Shown: positions 16,780-26,301, numbered from the stretch's first letter. The stretch: DNA of 64,000 nucleotides from Halosolutus gelatinilyticus (GCF_023028105.1 NZ_CP095491.1:2852001-2916000); one strand, 5' to 3'. Numbers and translations are program-made. Notes: generated by a model from the sequence alone, not told the origin.

Positions 16780-19554
16780 TCAACGGATATATATCGCGGG
16801 TTTGCCCGGCCGCGCCTTCGCCGCCGACTCGTCGTCTGTCGGGGTTCGAACGGTCGCGTCGGCGTCGAACTCGTCGGCGATGAGCCATCTCGCTCGCTCC
16901 AGGACCGTTCGCTCCCGCTCGGGCGACAGGTGGCGGTCGAGTTCCGCGTAGCCGGCCAGGTCCCCGACGAACGATGCGACGGCCTCGCGATCGACCGCGA
17001 CACCGTCGTCGGCGAGCGCGCGGCCGACGGGGGATTCGTCGGCGTCGGCGCCCCGGTAGTGTTCGACGACCCGGTACTTCCAGGTCGGCGCGACGACCAG
17101 TTCGATCCGTTCGGGATCGTCGATCGCGGCGGTGTCGACGATGTCCCGGACGTCGTCGAGGGTCGTCTCCACGAGGCGGCGCTCGAGACCGTACGCGACG
17201 CCCTCGCGCTCCGGCCAGTCGGCTTCGACGACGAGTCCCTCGCCGCGGAGCTTGTTCCACACCTCCTCGGCCAGGTGCGGCGCCATCGGCGCGATCAGCG
17301 CCGCGAGGGTCAACAGCCCGCGTCGGTAGACCTCGCCGTGTGGCCGACCGTACTCGCGGTACCGTCGCAGCAGCCGCGTGAGGTCCCGGATCTCCGTCGC
17401 CGCTCGGTGAAACCGGAACCGCTCGTACTCGTCGGTGGCCGCGGCGATCGTCCGATCGATCTCGTCGGCCAGGTACTCGTCGCGGGGGCGGCGCTCGACG
17501 CGCGTCTCACCCTCGTCGACGAACGCGGTGGCCATCCGGTAGAGGCTCTGCTGGAGGTCGTAGGCGCCGCGGACGTTGTTCGCGGTCCACTCGAAGTCCT
17601 GTTCGGGGTGGGCGGCCGAGAGGAGGAACAGCCGCGTCGTCTCCGCGCCGTACTCCCGGGGAGCGACGACGTTCCCCTTCGAACTGGACATCTTCTCGCC
17701 GTCGTACAGCACCGTTCCCTGGCTGACCAGTTTCTCGACGGGTTCGCGCCGATCGAGCAGGCCGAGGTCGGCCAGCGCCCGCGTAAAGAAGCGGATGTAC
17801 AGTAGGTGGAGAATCGCGTGCTCCTCGCCGCCGACGTAGACGTCGACGGGGAGCCACTCGTCGGCGCGATCGGCGTCGAACGGCGCGTCGTCGAGATCGG
17901 GGGAGAGAAATCGCAGGTAGTACCACGAGGAGTCGACGAAGGTGTCCATCGTGTCCGTCTCGCGGCGGGCGGGCTCGCCACACTCCGGACAGTCGGTCTC
18001 GCGGAAGGACTCGTGTTCCTCCAGGGGGTTGCCCGTGGTTCGGACGAACTCCGGCAGCTCCACCGGGAGTTCCTCGTCGGGGACGAGGACGCGACCGCAG
18101 TCGTCGCAGTGGACGACCGGAATCGGCGTTCCCCAGTAGCGCTGGCGCGAGATCAACCAGTCTCGCAGGCGGTAGGTGACGTCCACCTCGATCGCACCGA
18201 CGTCGGCGAGCAGTCGATCGCGGGCCGTCTCGCTCTCGAGGCCGTCGTACTCGCCGCTGTTCTCGAGGAGCCCCTCGCCGGTGTAGGCCTCCGCGTCGAC
18301 GTCGACGGGTTCGTCCTCCGGAACGATCACGCGCTCGATCGGCAGGTCGTGCTCGCGAGCGAAGGCGTGGTCGCGATCGTTGTGCGCCGGCACGCCCATG
18401 ACGGCACCGGTGCCGACGTCTTCGAGGACGTAGCCGGCCACGTACACCGGCACTCGATCGCCCGTTAGCGGATGGATCGCCGTCGCGTCGGTTTCGATCC
18501 CCGAGTAGCCCGCCCGATCGGGGCGTCGCTCGCGCGTCCGCTCGACGTACTCGCGGACCGCGTCGTCCGCGTCGGCAAGTTCCCGCGCGAAGGCGTGTCC
18601 CGGCGAGACGGCCAGGTACGTCGCCCCGTAGATCGTGTCGGGGCGGATGCTGAAGACGTCGATCGTGTCCGTCATGGTTCCGTCGTCCGGTTCGCCCGCG
18701 TCGTCGGTCCCGGTCGCGTCGGGTCGATCGATCTCGAACGGGATCCGAGCGCCCTCCTGGCGCCCGATCCAGTTGCGCTGGATCTCGCGGACGCCGTCGG
18801 GCCACTTCTCGAGGTCGTCCAGCCCCTCGTGGAGGTCTTCGGCGTAGTCGGTGATCGTGAAGAACCACTGGTCGAGTTCGCGGCGGCCGACGGGCGTTTC
18901 GCAGCGCCAGCAGACCCGTTCGCCGTCGCGCCTCGCGGCTTCGCCGTTCGTCAGGTCCGAGGACTCGCTGCGCTCGTCCTCGCGGCTCGCGGCGTCGCCG
19001 CTCGCTCGATTCGAGGGGTCACTGCGTTCGCCCTCGCGTTCCTCGACCTGCGCGTCGGCGAGGACGGTCTCGCAGTCCGGACACCAGTTGACCGTCGCCG
19101 CCTCGTACTCCACGAGCCCGGCTTCGTAGAGTCGCTTGAACAGCCACTGGTTCCAGCGGTAGTAGTCGGACTCGCAGGTGGTGATTTCCCGCGACCAGTC
19201 GTAGCCGAAGCCCATCGTCTCGAGCTCCTCGCGCATCCGGCGGATACAGGCTTGCGTCCACGATTCGGGATCGCTCGCCCGTTCGTACGCGGCGTTCTCC
19301 GCGGGGAGTCCGAACGCGTCCCAGCCCATCGGGTGGAGGACGTCGTCGCCGCACATCCGTCGATAGCGGGCGTAGGCGTCGGTGATCGCGTAGTTCCGGA
19401 CGTGCCCCATGTGGAGCGTCCCGGAGGTGTAGGGAAACATCCCGAGGACGTAGGTCGGATCGTCGGCGTCCTCGTCGACCGCGTAGACGTCGTCGCGCTC
19501 CCAGACGTACTGCCAGAACTCCCGCACTTGTGCGTGATCGTAGTGGCTCGTCAT
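16780..19554 (-). CDS. leuS: leucyl-tRNA synthetase, bacterial type
   Basis: 924 residues, class I synthetase of the bacterial LeuRS form. HMGH (residues 48-51) is the HIGH motif and KMSSSKGN (621-628) the KMSKS motif; WDAFGLPAENAA, the editing domain and DTMDTFVDSSWYYLRFLSPD are conserved. The zinc ribbon has CPDC (158-161) and CWRC (215-218). Between these knuckles lies a hydrophilic insert (about 172-213) made of two copies of an 18-residue repeat starting ERS, absent from bacterial enzymes. It charges tRNA-Leu in the cytoplasm. Haloarchaea are known to carry bacterial-type LeuRS, sometimes two copies; I cannot tell which copy this is. Confidence 0.95.
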   Translation of the reverse strand: MTSHYDHAQVREFWQYVWERDDVYAVDEDADDPTYVLGMFPYTSGTLHMGHVRNYAITDAYARYRRMCGDDVLHPMGWDAFGLPAENAAYERASDPESWTQACIRRMREELETMGFGYDWSREITTCESDYYRWNQWLFKRLYEAGLVEYEAATVNWCPDCETVLADAQVEEREGERSDPSNRASGDAASREDERSESSDLTNGEAARRDGERVCWRCETPVGRRELDQWFFTITDYAEDLHEGLDDLEKWPDGVREIQRNWIGRQEGARIPFEIDRPDATGTDDAGEPDDGTMTDTIDVFSIRPDTIYGATYLAVSPGHAFARELADADDAVREYVERTRERRPDRAGYSGIETDATAIHPLTGDRVPVYVAGYVLEDVGTGAVMGVPAHNDRDHAFAREHDLPIERVIVPEDEPVDVDAEAYTGEGLLENSGEYDGLESETARDRLLADVGAIEVDVTYRLRDWLISRQRYWGTPIPVVHCDDCGRVLVPDEELPVELPEFVRTTGNPLEEHESFRETDCPECGEPARRETDTMDTFVDSSWYYLRFLSPDLDDAPFDADRADEWLPVDVYVGGEEHAILHLLYIRFFTRALADLGLLDRREPVEKLVSQGTVLYDGEKMSSSKGNVVAPREYGAETTRLFLLSAAHPEQDFEWTANNVRGAYDLQQSLYRMATAFVDEGETRVERRPRDEYLADEIDRTIAAATDEYERFRFHRAATEIRDLTRLLRRYREYGRPHGEVYRRGLLTLAALIAPMAPHLAEEVWNKLRGEGLVVEADWPEREGVAYGLERRLVETTLDDVRDIVDTAAIDDPERIELVVAPTWKYRVVEHYRGADADESPVGRALADDGVAVDREAVASFVGDLAGYAELDRHLSPERERTVLERARWLIADEFDADATVRTPTDDESAAKARPGKPAIYIR

Positions 19555-19757
19555 TCTCGGGGAAGTCGTTGTCGCGTAGTGGGTGCGCCGGCTATATCAC
19601 TGTTCGGCCGCCCGATCGCGCCGGTCTCGGCTGATCCGATTACCGGGAAGGGATCGGGGCAACGGCGATTCGAGCGCCGTCGAACGGAGGCGATTCCGCG
19701 CTGCCGTCTGGGTCAGTAACAGTCCTCGCCGCGAGACTCCGCCCGCACGCTGGCGCC

Positions 19758-20168
19758 TCACTCGTCGGACTCGAACTCGAGGGCGACCCCGTTGATGCAG
19801 TATCGCTTCCCGGTCGGTTCGGGCCCGTCGTCGAACACGTGCCCGAGGTGCCCCTCGCAGTTGCTGCAGACGACTTCCGTTCTGACCATCCCGTGGCTGC
19901 GATCGGGCCTGGTCTCGACTGCGTCGTCGTCCGTCGGGTCCCAGAAACTGGGCCACCCCGATCCCGATTCGTACTTCTCGTCGCTCGTGAACAGCGCCTG
20001 GCCGCAGGCGGCACACCGGAACACGCCGTCCTCCTTGACGTCCAGCAGGTCCGAGGAAAACCGCGGTTCGGTCCCGCACTGTCGCAGGATCTGATACTCG
20101 TCGCCCGAGAGCCGGTCCTTCCAGTCGTCGTCGGACTGCACTCGCTCCTCGTCGAGTCGATCGGTCAT
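19758..20168 (-). CDS. msrB: peptide-methionine (R)-S-oxide reductase
   Basis: 136 residues, full-length MsrB. Two zinc-binding CxxC pairs are present (Cys52/Cys55 in CAACG and Cys101/Cys104 in CSNC), the substrate motif GSGWPSFWDP, HLGHVFDDGP, and the catalytic Cys in KRYCIN (Cys124). It reduces methionine-R-sulfoxide in proteins. I chose ATG 20168, as homologues begin close to this point. Immediately upstream is a broken HxlR-type regulator on the same strand that may once have controlled it. Confidence 0.94.
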   Translation of the reverse strand: MTDRLDEERVQSDDDWKDRLSGDEYQILRQCGTEPRFSSDLLDVKEDGVFRCAACGQALFTSDEKYESGSGWPSFWDPTDDDAVETRPDRSHGMVRTEVVCSNCEGHLGHVFDDGPEPTGKRYCINGVALEFESDE

Positions 20169-20284
20169 GCCCCGCAGTAGGGTTCGCAGCCATTTGAGTG
20201 TCGCCCCACCGGCGGTGTTCGGTCGCGGCTCCGGTGCGGTCGCACCGATCGGCGGTGGCGAATCGAACGGTTCCGTGAGGCGTT

Positions 20285-20622
20285 CGTTACACCCCACGCG
20301 GCCATCTCGAGGATGATCGGTGCGAGCGATTCGCCGAGGTCGGTCAGCGAGTACTCCGCAACCGGTATCTCGCTGACGATCGCCCCGTCGACCAGACGCT
20401 TCTCTTCCGGATCCTCCGAGACGTCCGAGTGCGCCTCGCTCGAGATACCGTCCACGTCGGTCTTGAGAGCGTTGAACCCGAGCGGTCCGTTGTCGAGCAG
20501 TCGATGAACGATCGCGGCGTGCCACATCTTCCCGATCAGCGTCGCGGTGAGCGTGGTCGGACACTACTCTTCGCCTTCATACCGGATTTCCAGTTCGCGT
20601 CCCCGTCCGGCAGATCGCTCAT
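20285..20622 (-). pseudogene. frameshifted HxlR-type transcriptional regulator
   Basis: A degraded HxlR-family gene upstream of msrB. One frame starts MSDLPDGDANWKSGM at 20622; the family pattern then resumes in another frame as CPTTLTATLIGKMWHAAIVH, RLLDNGPLGFNALKTDVDGISS and EYSLTDLGESLAPIILEMAAWGV. A TAG directly precedes CPTT in that frame. The usual core after GISS (xxLSDSLEDLEEKxLV) is damaged to EAHSDVSEDPEEKRLV, and the end runs out of frame after AAWGV. These several independent changes argue for real decay, not one sequencing error. Confidence 0.72.
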
Positions 20623-21044
20623 ACGAACCGGCTCGCCGTCCGGACCAATATGGTCACGTATCGTACTACAGTTATGCACGGTTACTAGTTGAACGGCCCC
20701 TCTCGACTGGCACGACGGCACGTTCGGGGTCCTCGGTGTGGCGCCTGGTACCTGCAGCGTCGGTGACGACGCGCTGGCTCCGGGTTCGGTCCGACCTCGC
20801 GTTCCTTTCGCGTATCGTTTCGACGAGTGAAACGGTTTTATCGACCGTATAGTGAACCGCCGAACCACGAAACGATCAACGTAATGAACCACTCGCATCC
20901 ACGCGCTGCAAGGAGCACCGCTGTCGGACCACCGCGGTGGCCCGTTTCGACCGATCGACGCGCGATCGGTCGAAATCGGCTCTCCGGAGGGCGAATCGGA
21001 CGGCGAGCGAGCGGTCGACCGAACACCCTGCGTCGGTGGTAACG
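20623..21044. other. intergenic region upstream of the carboxypeptidase-regulatory-like gene
   Basis: No gene recognised. It contains the old promoter area of the HxlR relic, and one bipartite promoter motif at 20836-20855 oriented towards the plus-strand gene at 21045. The rest looks like untranslated leader or decayed sequence. Confidence 0.55.
20836..20855 (+). promoter_or_regulatory. bipartite promoter motif, copy 1
   Basis: Left box TTTTATC, 5-nt spacer GACCG, right box TATAGTGA. The right box ends 189 nt before the ATG at 21045, so a long leader is implied. Confidence 0.5.
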
Positions 21045-22055
21045 ATGCGACGGAGCGCCACCGAGCAGCGTTCGAAGACGCGATCGATACAGACGAGCGT
21101 CCAAATCTTGCTCACCATCAGCGGCGTCGTGTTCCTGGTCGCCGGGTTGACGCTCGCCGCGGGCGTCGTCTCCGTCGGCGGTACCCTCGGCCCGATCACC
21201 GACCACTGGGGCGGGTCGGACTCGGGGGACGGAGCCGGGTCGGGGAACGACGACGGGGCGGATACAACTGGAGACGATTCGGGCGACGACGGTGCGGACG
21301 GTTCCGGCGGAGACAATAGCGACGGGACGGGACAAAACGGCGGAGACGGGACTGCCGACGACGGTGACGGGAATGGGACCGGCGGTGACGGGAACGAAAC
21401 CGATGCCGGAACCGGCGGTGGCGGGAACGAAACTGACGACGGGACCAGCGGTGACGGCGAAGACGGAAGTAACAACGCCAACGAATCCGACGGGAACGAA
21501 ACGCACGCGCTGACGGTGTTCGTCGAGGACGACGACGGCAACCCGATCGAGGGTGCGGCCGTCGAGGTCGATTCGCAGTCGGGATCGACCAACAACGAAG
21601 AGACCGGCCCGCGCGGCGAGGCCGCGTTCGACCTGGAAGACGGGGAGTACGCGATCAACGCGAGCGCGGACGGGTACGAAGCGGCGAACGCGACGACCGA
21701 GATCGACGGCGCGAACGAGACGGTCACCCTGACGCTCTCCGCCACCGACGACGGCGGCGACGATGGTGATGATAACGACGCTGGTAACGGCGCTTCGCCC
21801 TCCACGCTGACCGTACTCGTCGAGGGCGACAACGGTGAGCCGATCAAGAACGCCACTGTCGAAGTCAAAGAGGACGCTAGATTCTTCCCGTCGAGCGAGG
21901 AGAAAGACGTCGACAACGACGGCAAAGCCGAGTTCAAACTGGAGGACGGCAAGTACACCGTGACGGCGTCCGCGGACGGCTACGAAGAAACGGTCAAATC
22001 CGTCGAAGTCGACGGCGACGACGAGGTTATCCTCCTGACCCTCGACCAGAACTAG
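21045..22055 (+). CDS. membrane-anchored protein with two carboxypeptidase-regulatory-like domains
   Basis: 336 residues. One N-terminal membrane helix (about 17-40) anchors an outer part. Residues about 55-150 are a Gly/Asp/Asn/Thr-rich disordered linker, followed by two tandem beta-sandwich repeats of the carboxypeptidase-regulatory/PEGA type: LTVFVEDDDGNPIEGAAVEV...ASADGYE and LTVLVEGDNGEPIKNATVEV...ASADGYE. Such domains are surface-adhesive or structural; the linker has many possible N-glycosylation sites (NxT/S). It opens the surface-polysaccharide island. I chose ATG 21045, as the upstream open frame is Arg/Ser-rich. A hairpin plus T-run terminator follows the stop. Confidence 0.82.
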   Translation: MRRSATEQRSKTRSIQTSVQILLTISGVVFLVAGLTLAAGVVSVGGTLGPITDHWGGSDSGDGAGSGNDDGADTTGDDSGDDGADGSGGDNSDGTGQNGGDGTADDGDGNGTGGDGNETDAGTGGGGNETDDGTSGDGEDGSNNANESDGNETHALTVFVEDDDGNPIEGAAVEVDSQSGSTNNEETGPRGEAAFDLEDGEYAINASADGYEAANATTEIDGANETVTLTLSATDDGGDDGDDNDAGNGASPSTLTVLVEGDNGEPIKNATVEVKEDARFFPSSEEKDVDNDGKAEFKLEDGKYTVTASADGYEETVKSVEVDGDDEVILLTLDQN

Positions 22056-22056
22056 T

Positions 22057-22079
22057 AGAGCAGTCCGGGCGGCTCTTTT
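22057..22079 (+). terminator. hairpin plus T-run terminator
   Basis: AGAGC (22057-22061) pairs with GCTCT (22072-22076) and is followed by TTTT, two bases after the stop of the preceding gene. This is a plausible transcription end for that gene. Confidence 0.5.
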
Positions 22080-23024
22080 CGCGCAGGGTAGTACAAGATC
22101 CGATCGCAATCGGCTCGCTGCTCCGTACCTGGTTTTTCGCCTTCAGGCTCGTCGCCCGAACGTCGATCGCGGGGCGACAAAGCCACTCGACGCGATCGGC
22201 AGCGGCGGACGCCGATTCGATCGGGGCCGACGAGGCGACGGGGAACGAATCGCCGCTCGGAATCCCCGCTCAACCGGGGCGACCTCCGATCGACTGGCCG
22301 CGGTTTCGGAGCGGTTTTCGTTTTGCGCGTCGCGCTCGGCCGCCGTCGCGCTCGTCGATCGAATCGCGTCGACAACGGCCCGGACGGCGTTCGAGTGCGA
22401 TGTTCGTTCTCCGTCGATCCACGGCTCGAGCGGCGGTTCGGGTCGCTCGGCGATCGACGATCTGTTATGCCGACGACCGCTGACAACCCGTTTTGTCGAA
22501 TAGCAACCGCGGACGATCGGTTTCGCCGAAGATAGACCGCTTCCGGTTCGCGTTCGACGGTCGCCACCGGCAAACATGAGCCGATCGGACGTGGCGTTCG
22601 ATCGCGGCCGCGCGATCCGGCGAGACGTCGACGACGTCAGTCGGCGCCAGGGGACGCGACCGCGATGCCAGCGAGCGCGCGGACGGGACGCGACGTCAGT
22701 GCCGAGCGCGTTCGCGTTTCCGGACCGTCCACACTAGTTGCGTTCGGGTGCTCGGAGTCGAGAGACCGGCTCGTCGGCTTCCCGTCGAAGGAGCGCCGCG
22801 GCGCCCGTCGACTGCCGCCGATCGAGCGATCGGTCACGAGACGCTCGATCGGTTTCGAGCGGGCGAGAGCTACGAGGATCGCTCTCGGGCGGGGATTGGA
22901 CGGCGGACGGCCGGTCGGTTCGCCAGAGCGAGATCGCGATCGAGACGACGCGGAAGGCTACCGAAAACGGGCGCGTCGCTGTTGAACACGGCGTCGAAAA
23001 ATCGTCAGCGTCGGTGCGATCGGC
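22080..23024. other. long non-coding stretch
   Basis: About 950 bases without a credible gene. All open frames are Arg/Ser/Pro-rich readings with no domain pattern. The sequence is dense in CGATCG and related words. I see no stem-loops, TIRs or transposase relics clear enough to name; it is probably decayed coding sequence or spacer at the edge of the island. Confidence 0.6.
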
Positions 23025-24833
23025 TCACTCGACCGTCACGCTCTTCGCGAGGTTGCGCGGCTTGTCGATCGGTCGATCGAGGAGTTTCGCCGCGTGATAG
23101 GAGAGCAACTGGAGCTGGACGTTCGCGAGCAGTCCCGCCCAGACGGGATGCGTGTCGGGGACCGAGAGGTGTGCGTCGGCGACGTCGACCAGCGGGTGGT
23201 CCTCCGGGCCGACGGCGACGATCGGCGCGCCGCGGGACTGGGCCTCGATCGCGTTCGTCTTCGTCTTTTCGTCGTCGCCGCCGGTGTAGACCGCGAACAC
23301 GGGCGACTCCTCGGTCACGAGGGCGAGCGGGCCGTGTTTGAGCTCGCCGGAGGCGAACCCTTCTGCGTGCTCGTAGGTGATCTCCTTGAACTTCAACGCG
23401 CCCTCGAGGGCCACCGAGTGGCCGAACCCGTTGCCGATGAAGAAGTACGACTCGCTGTCGAAGTACTCGCGGGCGAGCGCCTCCGCGTCGGTCGTCTCCA
23501 GGACGGTTTCGACGTGCCGGGGGAGATCCGCGAGCGCGTCGAACATGGCCTCGCGGTCCGCCGCGGGCGTCGCGTCCGGGATGTCGGCGGCGATGCGCTG
23601 GGTGAGCAGCGCGAGCGTGACCGCCTGCGAGGAGTAGGTCTTCGTTGCCGCGACGCCGACCTCCGGCCCGGCCCGGATGTAGATCGCGTCGTCCGCTTCT
23701 CGCGCGGCGGTCGAGCCGACCACGTTGGTGACGGCGAGCGATCGCGCACCGCGGCTCGTCGCTTCTCGGACCGCATCGAGCGTATCCGCCGTTTCGCCGC
23801 TCTGGGTGACCGCGACGACGAGCGTGTTCTCGTCGACCGGGCCGGACGTCACGTCGTACTCGCTCGCGCGGAGGACTTCCGTCCGGACGCCGGCCGTCCG
23901 GAGTAGCTGCCCGCCGTACATCGCCGCGTGATAGGAGGTGCCGCAGGCGACGAACTGGACGGTGTCGACGTCCGCGAACGCCCCGTCCGACAGGTCCTCG
24001 AACGCGGCGTCGCCGTCGTCGATCCGACCCTCGATCGCGTTCGAGAGGGCCGTCGGCTGGGTGTGGATCTCCTTGAGCATGTAGTGGTCGTACTCGCCCT
24101 TTCCTGCGTCTTCGGGGTCCCAGTCGACGGTGTCGACCGGACGCTCGACCGGGTTCCCCGCCAGGTCGGTGATCCGGTAGGCGTCCGGATCGAGGACGAC
24201 GAGGTCGCCGTCCTCGAGGTAGATCACGTCCTCGGTGTGATCGAGGAACGCCGGGACGTCGCTGGCGAGGAACCACTCCTCGTCGTCCAGTCCGAGGACG
24301 AGCGGCGATCCCTTTCGCGCCGCGTAGACCCGCTCTTCGCCGTCGACGATCGCGGCGATCGCGTAGCTGCCCTCGAGCGTCTCGACGGCTCGGCGGACGG
24401 CCGCCTCGGTGTCGCCGATCGTTTCTCGGTACTCGGCGATCAGGTGCGGGATGACCTCCGTGTCGGTGTCGCTTTCGAACTCGTGGCCCTTCGCCTGGAG
24501 GTCGGCCCTGAGTTCGTCGTAGTTGTCGATGACGCCGTTGTGGACGACCGCGACGTTACGCGCCATGTCCGTGTGCGGGTGGGCGTTCTCGTCGGTGGGA
24601 GGGCCGTGGGTACTCCAGCGGGTGTGGCCGATGCCCATGTTCCCGTGGGGCCGCGAGTCGAGCGTCGATTTGAGGTCGGCCACTTCGCCGGAACACTTGT
24701 GGACCTTGACGCCCGAGCCGTTCTGGACGGCGATGCCCGCCGAGTCGTAGCCGCGGTACTCGAGGTTTTCGAGCCCCGAGAGCAGCGTGTCCGCCGCTTC
24801 TCCCTGTCCGATGCGCGCGATTATCCCGCACAT
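23025..24833 (-). CDS. glmS: glutamine-fructose-6-phosphate aminotransferase (isomerizing)
   Basis: 602 residues. The start MCGII places the N-terminal nucleophile Cys2 correctly, so ATG 24833 is used instead of the ATG six codons upstream. The class II glutamine amidotransferase domain (1-220) has GHTRWSTHG, and two SIS sugar-isomerase domains follow, with ACGTSYHAA and SQSGET for sugar phosphate binding and the conserved C-terminal KPRNLAKSVTVE. It makes glucosamine-6-phosphate, the entry to UDP-GlcNAc and hence to amino-sugar-containing surface glycans. It stands beside the nucleotide-sugar dehydrogenase gene and has its own copy of the island promoter motif. Confidence 0.96.
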   Translation of the reverse strand: MCGIIARIGQGEAADTLLSGLENLEYRGYDSAGIAVQNGSGVKVHKCSGEVADLKSTLDSRPHGNMGIGHTRWSTHGPPTDENAHPHTDMARNVAVVHNGVIDNYDELRADLQAKGHEFESDTDTEVIPHLIAEYRETIGDTEAAVRRAVETLEGSYAIAAIVDGEERVYAARKGSPLVLGLDDEEWFLASDVPAFLDHTEDVIYLEDGDLVVLDPDAYRITDLAGNPVERPVDTVDWDPEDAGKGEYDHYMLKEIHTQPTALSNAIEGRIDDGDAAFEDLSDGAFADVDTVQFVACGTSYHAAMYGGQLLRTAGVRTEVLRASEYDVTSGPVDENTLVVAVTQSGETADTLDAVREATSRGARSLAVTNVVGSTAAREADDAIYIRAGPEVGVAATKTYSSQAVTLALLTQRIAADIPDATPAADREAMFDALADLPRHVETVLETTDAEALAREYFDSESYFFIGNGFGHSVALEGALKFKEITYEHAEGFASGELKHGPLALVTEESPVFAVYTGGDDEKTKTNAIEAQSRGAPIVAVGPEDHPLVDVADAHLSVPDTHPVWAGLLANVQLQLLSYHAAKLLDRPIDKPRNLAKSVTVE

Positions 24834-25055
24834 CAGCCGCTCACCTCCCATCGGACGGCGGTGATCGGTCCCGTCGCGTCACCGACGGGACGGCCCGCGA
24901 CGAACATCGCCGCGGCCGTGACGGTCGATTCAAGTCGGTTCGAGACCGCTGCCCGAAGTGCAGTGCTGTTCCGTGTCATTGGTATCACCGACCCGCGTCG
25001 GTCGTCCACGACTGGACGGGCGGGTCTCTACGCCCACCGATGCCGACAGCGTCCA

Positions 25056-25075
25056 TTACTATACGACCGGTAAGA
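25056..25075 (-). promoter_or_regulatory. bipartite promoter motif, copy 2
   Basis: On the minus strand: TCTTACC, spacer GGTCG, TATAGTAA. It points to glmS, with 222 nt between the right box and the start codon, which implies a long leader or an additional nearer promoter. Confidence 0.55.
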
Positions 25076-25261
25076 CGGTCGCTATCGGCTGAATAAAGTC
25101 GAGTTCGGTTTCACGTCGCGCAATCGCGCTCGTTCGCCGCTCAACCCGGACCGTCGCGGTCCGGAAGAGGCGACGCCCCGGACGCCGCGGAACCGGCGGT
25201 CGCGAGACAACGACGGCGCAGCGGTGACGGCCGCGATCGGCGAGGGTCGCGGTCGATTGAG

Positions 25262-25453
25262 GTGGCGTCCGCCGCTCGTCGTCCGCCGTATTCGTATGAC
25301 AACTGGACCTCTCTGCTTCGCGAATTCGACGGTGATATGATCGAGATGCAGTACGGGGCCGGGACGAAAATCGATTCCTGGACGTTGCGAGAACTGATGC
25401 GCGGCTATTTCGGTACCGATCGAGAAGCGACAGAAGGGAGGAGACGTTGGTAG
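25262..25453 (+). CDS. possible small protein, unknown
   Basis: 63 codons. The middle part (DNWTSLLREFDGDMIEMQYGAGTKIDSWTLRELMRGYFGTDRE) has a normal amino-acid balance, unlike the Arg/Ser-rich spurious frames around it. The first and last ten residues are Arg-rich. No domain, no clear promoter. It could be a fragment of a decayed gene. Confidence 0.25.
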   Translation: MASAARRPPYSYDNWTSLLREFDGDMIEMQYGAGTKIDSWTLRELMRGYFGTDREATEGRRRW

Positions 25454-25518
25454 CGCGTCCGCCTTCTCCGGAGGGTGTCCGGAGGGGAAGGGTGTGTGAC
25501 AACCGGCTCGGCTCGCGC

Positions 25519-26190
25519 TCAGGGAAGCGGGTTTTCGACGTCGTCCGACCGGTCTTCGTCCGACGATCCGTCGCGCAAGATGATGACGTTCTCGCGGCCG
25601 ACCGATCGTTTCTCGATCGTGCCGTCCGCGCTCATCTGCGAGCAGATCCGACTCACTTTCGACTTCGACCACCCGGTTTCGTCCGCAATCTGGTGCTGAC
25701 GAATGCGTCCCTGATTCGCGACGAGCAGGCGGACTACCCTCCCTTCGTCGCTCAGGAGTTCGGGTGGGGTCTCGGGTGAGAGATAGTGTTCGTACGCCCG
25801 GTGGTCGTGGGTGCGTGACCGTTCCGTTTCGTCCGTTGTGTTTGATTCGTCCGATTCGTCCGATTCGTTCGCGTCGGTCGTCGGCGACCGGAGCGGTGCG
25901 ATTCCGGCGCCGCGTTCCGACAACGCTTCAGCCACTCGAAGCCCGACGAGCCAGCTGATTAGTAGGAACAGCACCGCGATCAGGGCCGTCTCCCAGATCG
26001 ACGACGCGCGAAGCAGTTGCAGCCAGGACAACGGGCCCCCGGGTCGATCGTCGATCGCCGGGAAAATCGCCCTCGCCGTGATCGCGTGCGCGCCGTGATC
26101 GGCGATCGCAGCCGGAGCCGTCTCGATCGAGCGGGTGCTACGAACCGCCTCCAACGGGATTCCGACTCCGATCTGGGAAGTGGACGCCAT
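25519..26190 (-). CDS. membrane-anchored winged-helix regulator
   Basis: 223 residues. An outer N-terminal segment (1-65), one membrane helix (about 68-88), an acidic Ser/Asp/Glu-rich linker (105-130) and a cytoplasmic winged-helix domain (about 145-205: LLSDEGRVVRLLVANQGRIRQHQIADETGWSKSKVSRICSQM...IEKRSVGRENVIIL). This is a membrane-tethered transcription factor of the MarR/IclR-like fold (DUF7343 type in my reading). It is divergent from the nucleotide-sugar dehydrogenase gene and has its own copy of the island promoter motif. A GTTTAG-N7-CTAAAC palindrome lies between the two genes, so it is a prime candidate regulator of the island and of itself (inference). Confidence 0.82.
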   Translation of the reverse strand: MASTSQIGVGIPLEAVRSTRSIETAPAAIADHGAHAITARAIFPAIDDRPGGPLSWLQLLRASSIWETALIAVLFLLISWLVGLRVAEALSERGAGIAPLRSPTTDANESDESDESNTTDETERSRTHDHRAYEHYLSPETPPELLSDEGRVVRLLVANQGRIRQHQIADETGWSKSKVSRICSQMSADGTIEKRSVGRENVIILRDGSSDEDRSDDVENPLP

Positions 26191-26278
26191 GGGTTATCGC
26201 GGTGTGCTTACGGTCGACGTGCGATCTCGGTGGTCGTCGCGGGCGCCGACCGCACTGGACCTTGGGGGAAGAACCCCT

Positions 26279-26298
26279 TCATTATAGGTTCGTATAGT
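26279..26298 (-). promoter_or_regulatory. bipartite promoter motif, copy 3
   Basis: On the minus strand: ACTATAC, spacer GAACC, TATAATGA. The right box ends 88 nt before the start of the membrane-anchored regulator gene (26190). The left box is the most divergent of the set. Confidence 0.5.
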
Positions 26299-26301
26299 GG
26301 T

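Larger units (their letters stand above)
24834..25518. other. intergenic region between glmS and the membrane winged-helix regulator
   Basis: About 685 bases. It holds one bipartite promoter motif (25056-25075, minus) pointing to glmS, and a possible 63-codon plus-strand frame at 25262-25453. Nothing else recognisable. Confidence 0.55.
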
